Both the position numbers and the translations under genes were made by a program. From Pseudomonadota bacterium (GTDB lineage Bacteria > Pseudomonadota > Gammaproteobacteria > Burkholderiales > Burkholderiaceae_C): a DNA stretch of 7,798 nucleotides. Under the pieces are notes generated by a model. That model worked only from the letters and a program-made list of their open reading frames with translations, did no database searches and had not been told where the DNA came from. Each line of letters begins with the position of its first letter. Within the stretch, counting starts at the first letter, position 1. The stretch is taken from the NCBI GenBank assembly GCA_023410975.1, contig JAEYPG010000104.1, positions 1 to 7,798 on the forward strand, in the 5' to 3' direction. This document shows, in pieces, positions 6,189 through 7,798 of this stretch.

Positions 6189-6201
6189 CGATCAATATCG
6201 A
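6188..6201. promoter_or_regulatory. Dyad TCGAT-N4-ATCGA at the phaC start
   Basis: Five-base inverted arms TCGAT (6188-6192) and ATCGA (6197-6201) are separated by CAAT. The spacing equals that of an FNR/ANR box (TTGAT-N4-ATCAA), with one mismatch per half-site. It abuts the first possible phaC ATG, so a bound protein would block rather than activate. It may be a weak second FNR-type site, an unrelated operator, or chance. Confidence 0.3.
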
Positions 6202-6280
6202 AGGGGTCGGTGGCGGGACTATGAATGCATCGCGGGAGAGCAAAGAGCCAAAATGCCCGCTAAATGCCGTTAATTTCATG

Positions 6281-6291
6281 TTGCAGTGCAA
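6281..6291. promoter_or_regulatory. Palindrome TTGCAGTGCAA, possible PhaR operator
   Basis: TTGC-N3-GCAA is a perfect inverted repeat about 90 bp upstream of phaC. PhaR repressors of PHA genes bind TGC/GCA-rich palindromes near phasin and phaC promoters in Proteobacteria, and this resembles that type as I recall it. No phaR gene is in the window, and an 11-bp palindrome with 8 specified bases is not rare, so the assignment is tentative. Confidence 0.35.
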
Positions 6292-6407
6292 TACTTGGCA
6301 TATGCACTGGCGGGAATATTCGGTTGCTTCCGCAGCCGGCCTCGCGTGGCGTGCGACCGGTCGGCGTGCATCCAGTTCCATGCTGGAGTGCGGCACGGGT
6401 GGCACTC

Positions 6408-6421
6408 TTGATGCACATCAA
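6408..6421. promoter_or_regulatory. Perfect FNR/ANR-type box
   Basis: TTGAT-GCAC-ATCAA matches the FNR/ANR/DNR consensus TTGAT-N4-ATCAA at all ten specified positions. The flanks add one more pair (C at 6407, G at 6422). With ten fixed bases, uniform composition predicts about 0.0004 matches in a 425-bp region, and fewer in GC-rich DNA. The site is 220 bp from phaC and 193 bp from the MFS start, so it could activate either side under low oxygen. Relative to the weak -10 at 6472-6477 its centre would be near -70, close to class I FNR positions. Confidence 0.7.
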
Positions 6422-6613
6422 GAATTCCGGGGCCGTTCCGAATCGAGGTGCATGCTGCCGAAAACTGTGTGCTAAATGGCCGGGCAGCTGATTTGGCCTG
6501 GTCACGGCGCTTGGGCAGCCCGACGTCAAGGGTCGTGGACATTTAATGACAGTGGCGTGACGGGAAATACCGCCCGCCCGCAGGCCCGGCATGTGGCTTG
6601 CAAGCGCGCCCGC

Positions 6614-7798
6614 ATGCCCCGCACGCTGGACCCGCCGCAGCCTTCCGCCCTGGATTCCTCCCCGCCCGTTGCGCCCGCCGAGGCGCCGTCGCGGCAGGCG
6701 GTGCTGGCGCTGTTCAGCGCCGTGATGCTGCCCATGTTCCTCGCCGCGGTGGACCAGACGCTGCTGGCCACGGCCACGCCGCGCATCGCCGCGGACTTCC
6801 AGGACCTGGGCGACTCCGCCTGGATCGCCATCGGCTACCTCATCGCCGCCACCGTGATGGCGCCTGTGTACGGCCGGCTGGGCGACCGCTTCGGGCGCCG
6901 CAACATGCTGCTGGCCGCGCTGGCGGTGTTCGCGCTGGGCTCGCTGGCCTGTGGATTGGCGCGGGGCATGGGGCAGCTGGTAGCGGCGCGGCTACTGCAG
7001 GGGTTGGGCGGCGGCGGGCTGATGGTGCTGTCGCAGGCGCTCATCGGCGAGCTGGTGCCGCCGCGCTTGCGTCCGCGCTACCAGGCCTATTTCGCCATCG
7101 TTTTCAGCGCGTCCAGCGTGGGCGGGCCGGTGATCGGTGGGCTGGTGGTGCACCACGCCGACTGGCGCTGGCTGTTCCTGGCCAACGTGCCGCTGTGCGC
7201 GCTGGCGGCTTGGCGCTTGTGGCGCTTGCCGTCCAGCCCGCACCTGGCGCTGCGCGGTGCGCCCACCGACCCCTGGGGCGTGCTGCTGTTCGTGCTCGCC
7301 GCCGTGGCGGCGCTGCTGTGGTTCAGCCTGGCGGGGCACCGCTTCCACTGGCTGTCGGCCACCAGCGTGGCGCTCGTACTGAGCTGCCTCGCCGCGGGCG
7401 CATTGCTGCTGCGCCAGCAGCGGCGCCATCCGGCGCCCTTCCTGCCGCTGGACCTGTTGCGGCTGCCGGGCGTGGGATGGATCTGCGGCACGGTGCTGGT
7501 GTTCGCCGCGAGCATGTTCGCGCTGGTGTTCCTGCTGCCGATCCAGCTCCAGCTGGGCCACGGCGCCAGCGCCGCGGATGCCGGGTTGCAGATGCTGCCG
7601 CTGACCATGGGGCTGGTGGTGGGGTCCACACTCAACGGCCGCATCACCGCGCGCACCGCGCTGCCCACGCGCACGCCGCCTTACGGGCTGGCCCTGGCCG
7701 CCATGGCGCTGGGCGTGCTGGCGCTGGCGCCGCCGTCGCCGCGCCTGCTGGCCACGGCCTCGGGGGTGGTGGGGCTGGGCTTCGGGACCGTGATGGCC
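6614..7798 (+). CDS. DHA2-type MFS drug/metabolite exporter, partial
   Basis: The first 395 residues of a major facilitator of the 14-helix DHA2 (EmrB/QacA-like) family are present; the gene continues beyond the window. Evidence in order: a polar Pro-rich N-terminus (1-27); helix 1 with motif D1 VDQTLLATATPRIA (46-59, Asp47); motif A GRLGDRFGRR (87-96) between helices 2 and 3; RLLQGLGGG (127-135, Arg127) in helix 4; antiporter motif C GPVIGG (171-176) in helix 5; DWRWLF (183-188); the linker FLPLDLLR (276-283); and LQLGHGASAADAGLQMLPL (312-330), as in proton-driven exporters. The substrate is unknown. The ATG at 6614 lacks a Shine-Dalgarno; GTG at 6593 is an in-frame alternative. The gene is divergent from phaC and shares the intergenic region with the FNR-type box, so co-regulation is possible. 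Nothing visible ties its substrate to the PHA operon. Confidence 0.88.
   Translation, partial: MPRTLDPPQPSALDSSPPVAPAEAPSRQAVLALFSAVMLPMFLAAVDQTLLATATPRIAADFQDLGDSAWIAIGYLIAATVMAPVYGRLGDRFGRRNMLLAALAVFALGSLACGLARGMGQLVAARLLQGLGGGGLMVLSQALIGELVPPRLRPRYQAYFAIVFSASSVGGPVIGGLVVHHADWRWLFLANVPLCALAAWRLWRLPSSPHLALRGAPTDPWGVLLFVLAAVAALLWFSLAGHRFHWLSATSVALVLSCLAAGALLLRQQRRHPAPFLPLDLLRLPGVGWICGTVLVFAASMFALVFLLPIQLQLGHGASAADAGLQMLPLTMGLVVGSTLNGRITARTALPTRTPPYGLALAAMALGVLALAPPSPRLLATASGVVGLGFGTVMA

Larger units (their letters stand above)
6189..6613. other. Divergent intergenic region, phaC and MFS exporter
   Basis: This 425-bp region separates the two divergent genes and is clearly richer in A/T than its surroundings (for example 6241-6320). 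It contains the FNR/ANR-type box, a TTGCAGTGCAA palindrome, small perfect palindromes (GCATATGC 6298-6305, GAATATTC 6314-6321) and six TGCA tetramers between 6282 and 6452. I find no sigma-70 promoter with both boxes convincing on either strand. On the plus strand CTAAAT (6472-6477) is a weak -10 candidate about 60 bp right of the FNR box. Short open frames here look random. Confidence 0.65.

Noticed and set aside
4068..6224. 718-codon open frame on the plus strand, opposite phaC
   Set aside because: It is a mirror of phaC caused by high GC at third positions. Its translation is His/Val/Arg/Gln/Ala-rich with no family motif, while the minus strand carries a complete PHA synthase.
6260..6592. 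Short open frames in the divergent intergenic region (6260-6592 minus, 6264-6491 plus, 6276-6542 minus)
   Set aside because: They overlap each other and the regulatory sites, lack ribosome binding sites and resemble no protein family.
6992..7674. Minus-strand open frames opposite the MFS gene (6992-7561 and 7087-7674)
   Set aside because: They are Gln/Arg/Ala-rich antisense translations. The plus strand carries clear MFS motifs in a single uninterrupted frame.
1..7798. CRISPR array, tRNA, rRNA, insertion sequence or prophage genes
   Set aside because: I saw no regularly spaced repeats, tRNA-like cloverleaf, rRNA sequence, transposase or phage gene. The 25-bp repeats are dispersed intergenic elements.

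Overview
The window is GC-rich, tightly packed bacterial chromosome. The gene families, the near-exclusive G/C at third codon positions and dispersed copies of a 25-bp repeat (type CCGTTCGGGCTGAGC...GTCGAAGG) suggest a betaproteobacterium of the Burkholderiales, perhaps Comamonadaceae. That placement is from memory of such genomes, not from a search.

Layout, right to left on the minus strand: a class I-type PHA synthase (phaC, 6188-4278); a 137-residue coiled-coil protein of unknown function overlapping its end (4288-3875); a FabI-type enoyl reductase (3755-2937); a MaoC hydratase fused to a phosphotransacylase (2849-1416); and an acetate/propionate-type kinase (1411-209). Gaps are -11, 119, 87 and 4 bp, so this reads as one operon. 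A GC hairpin 6 bp past the kinase stop and an inverted pair of the 25-bp repeat close it. The third repeat copy sits in the 87-bp gap, and two hairpins sit in the 119-bp gap before fabI. To the right, a DHA2-type MFS exporter starts at 6614 on the plus strand and runs off the window.

The 425-bp divergent intergenic region (6189-6613) holds the main regulatory signals. There is a perfect FNR/ANR-type box (TTGAT-N4-ATCAA, 6408-6421), a PhaR-like palindrome (TTGCAGTGCAA, 6281-6291), and a second TCGAT-N4-ATCGA dyad at the phaC start.

How the genes may work together: PhaC uses (R)-3-hydroxybutyryl-CoA. The MaoC domain interconverts it with crotonyl-CoA. A FabI-type reductase could reduce crotonyl-CoA with NADH. 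The phosphotransacylase domain (closer to phosphotransbutyrylase than to classic Pta, by motif) and the kinase could turn the acyl-CoA into acid plus ATP. With an FNR-type box upstream, the set is a plausible oxygen-responsive branch point between polymer storage and a redox-balancing, ATP-yielding short-chain acid pathway. This is inference. The opposite reading, acid activation and precursor supply to PhaC, is equally compatible with the gene content.
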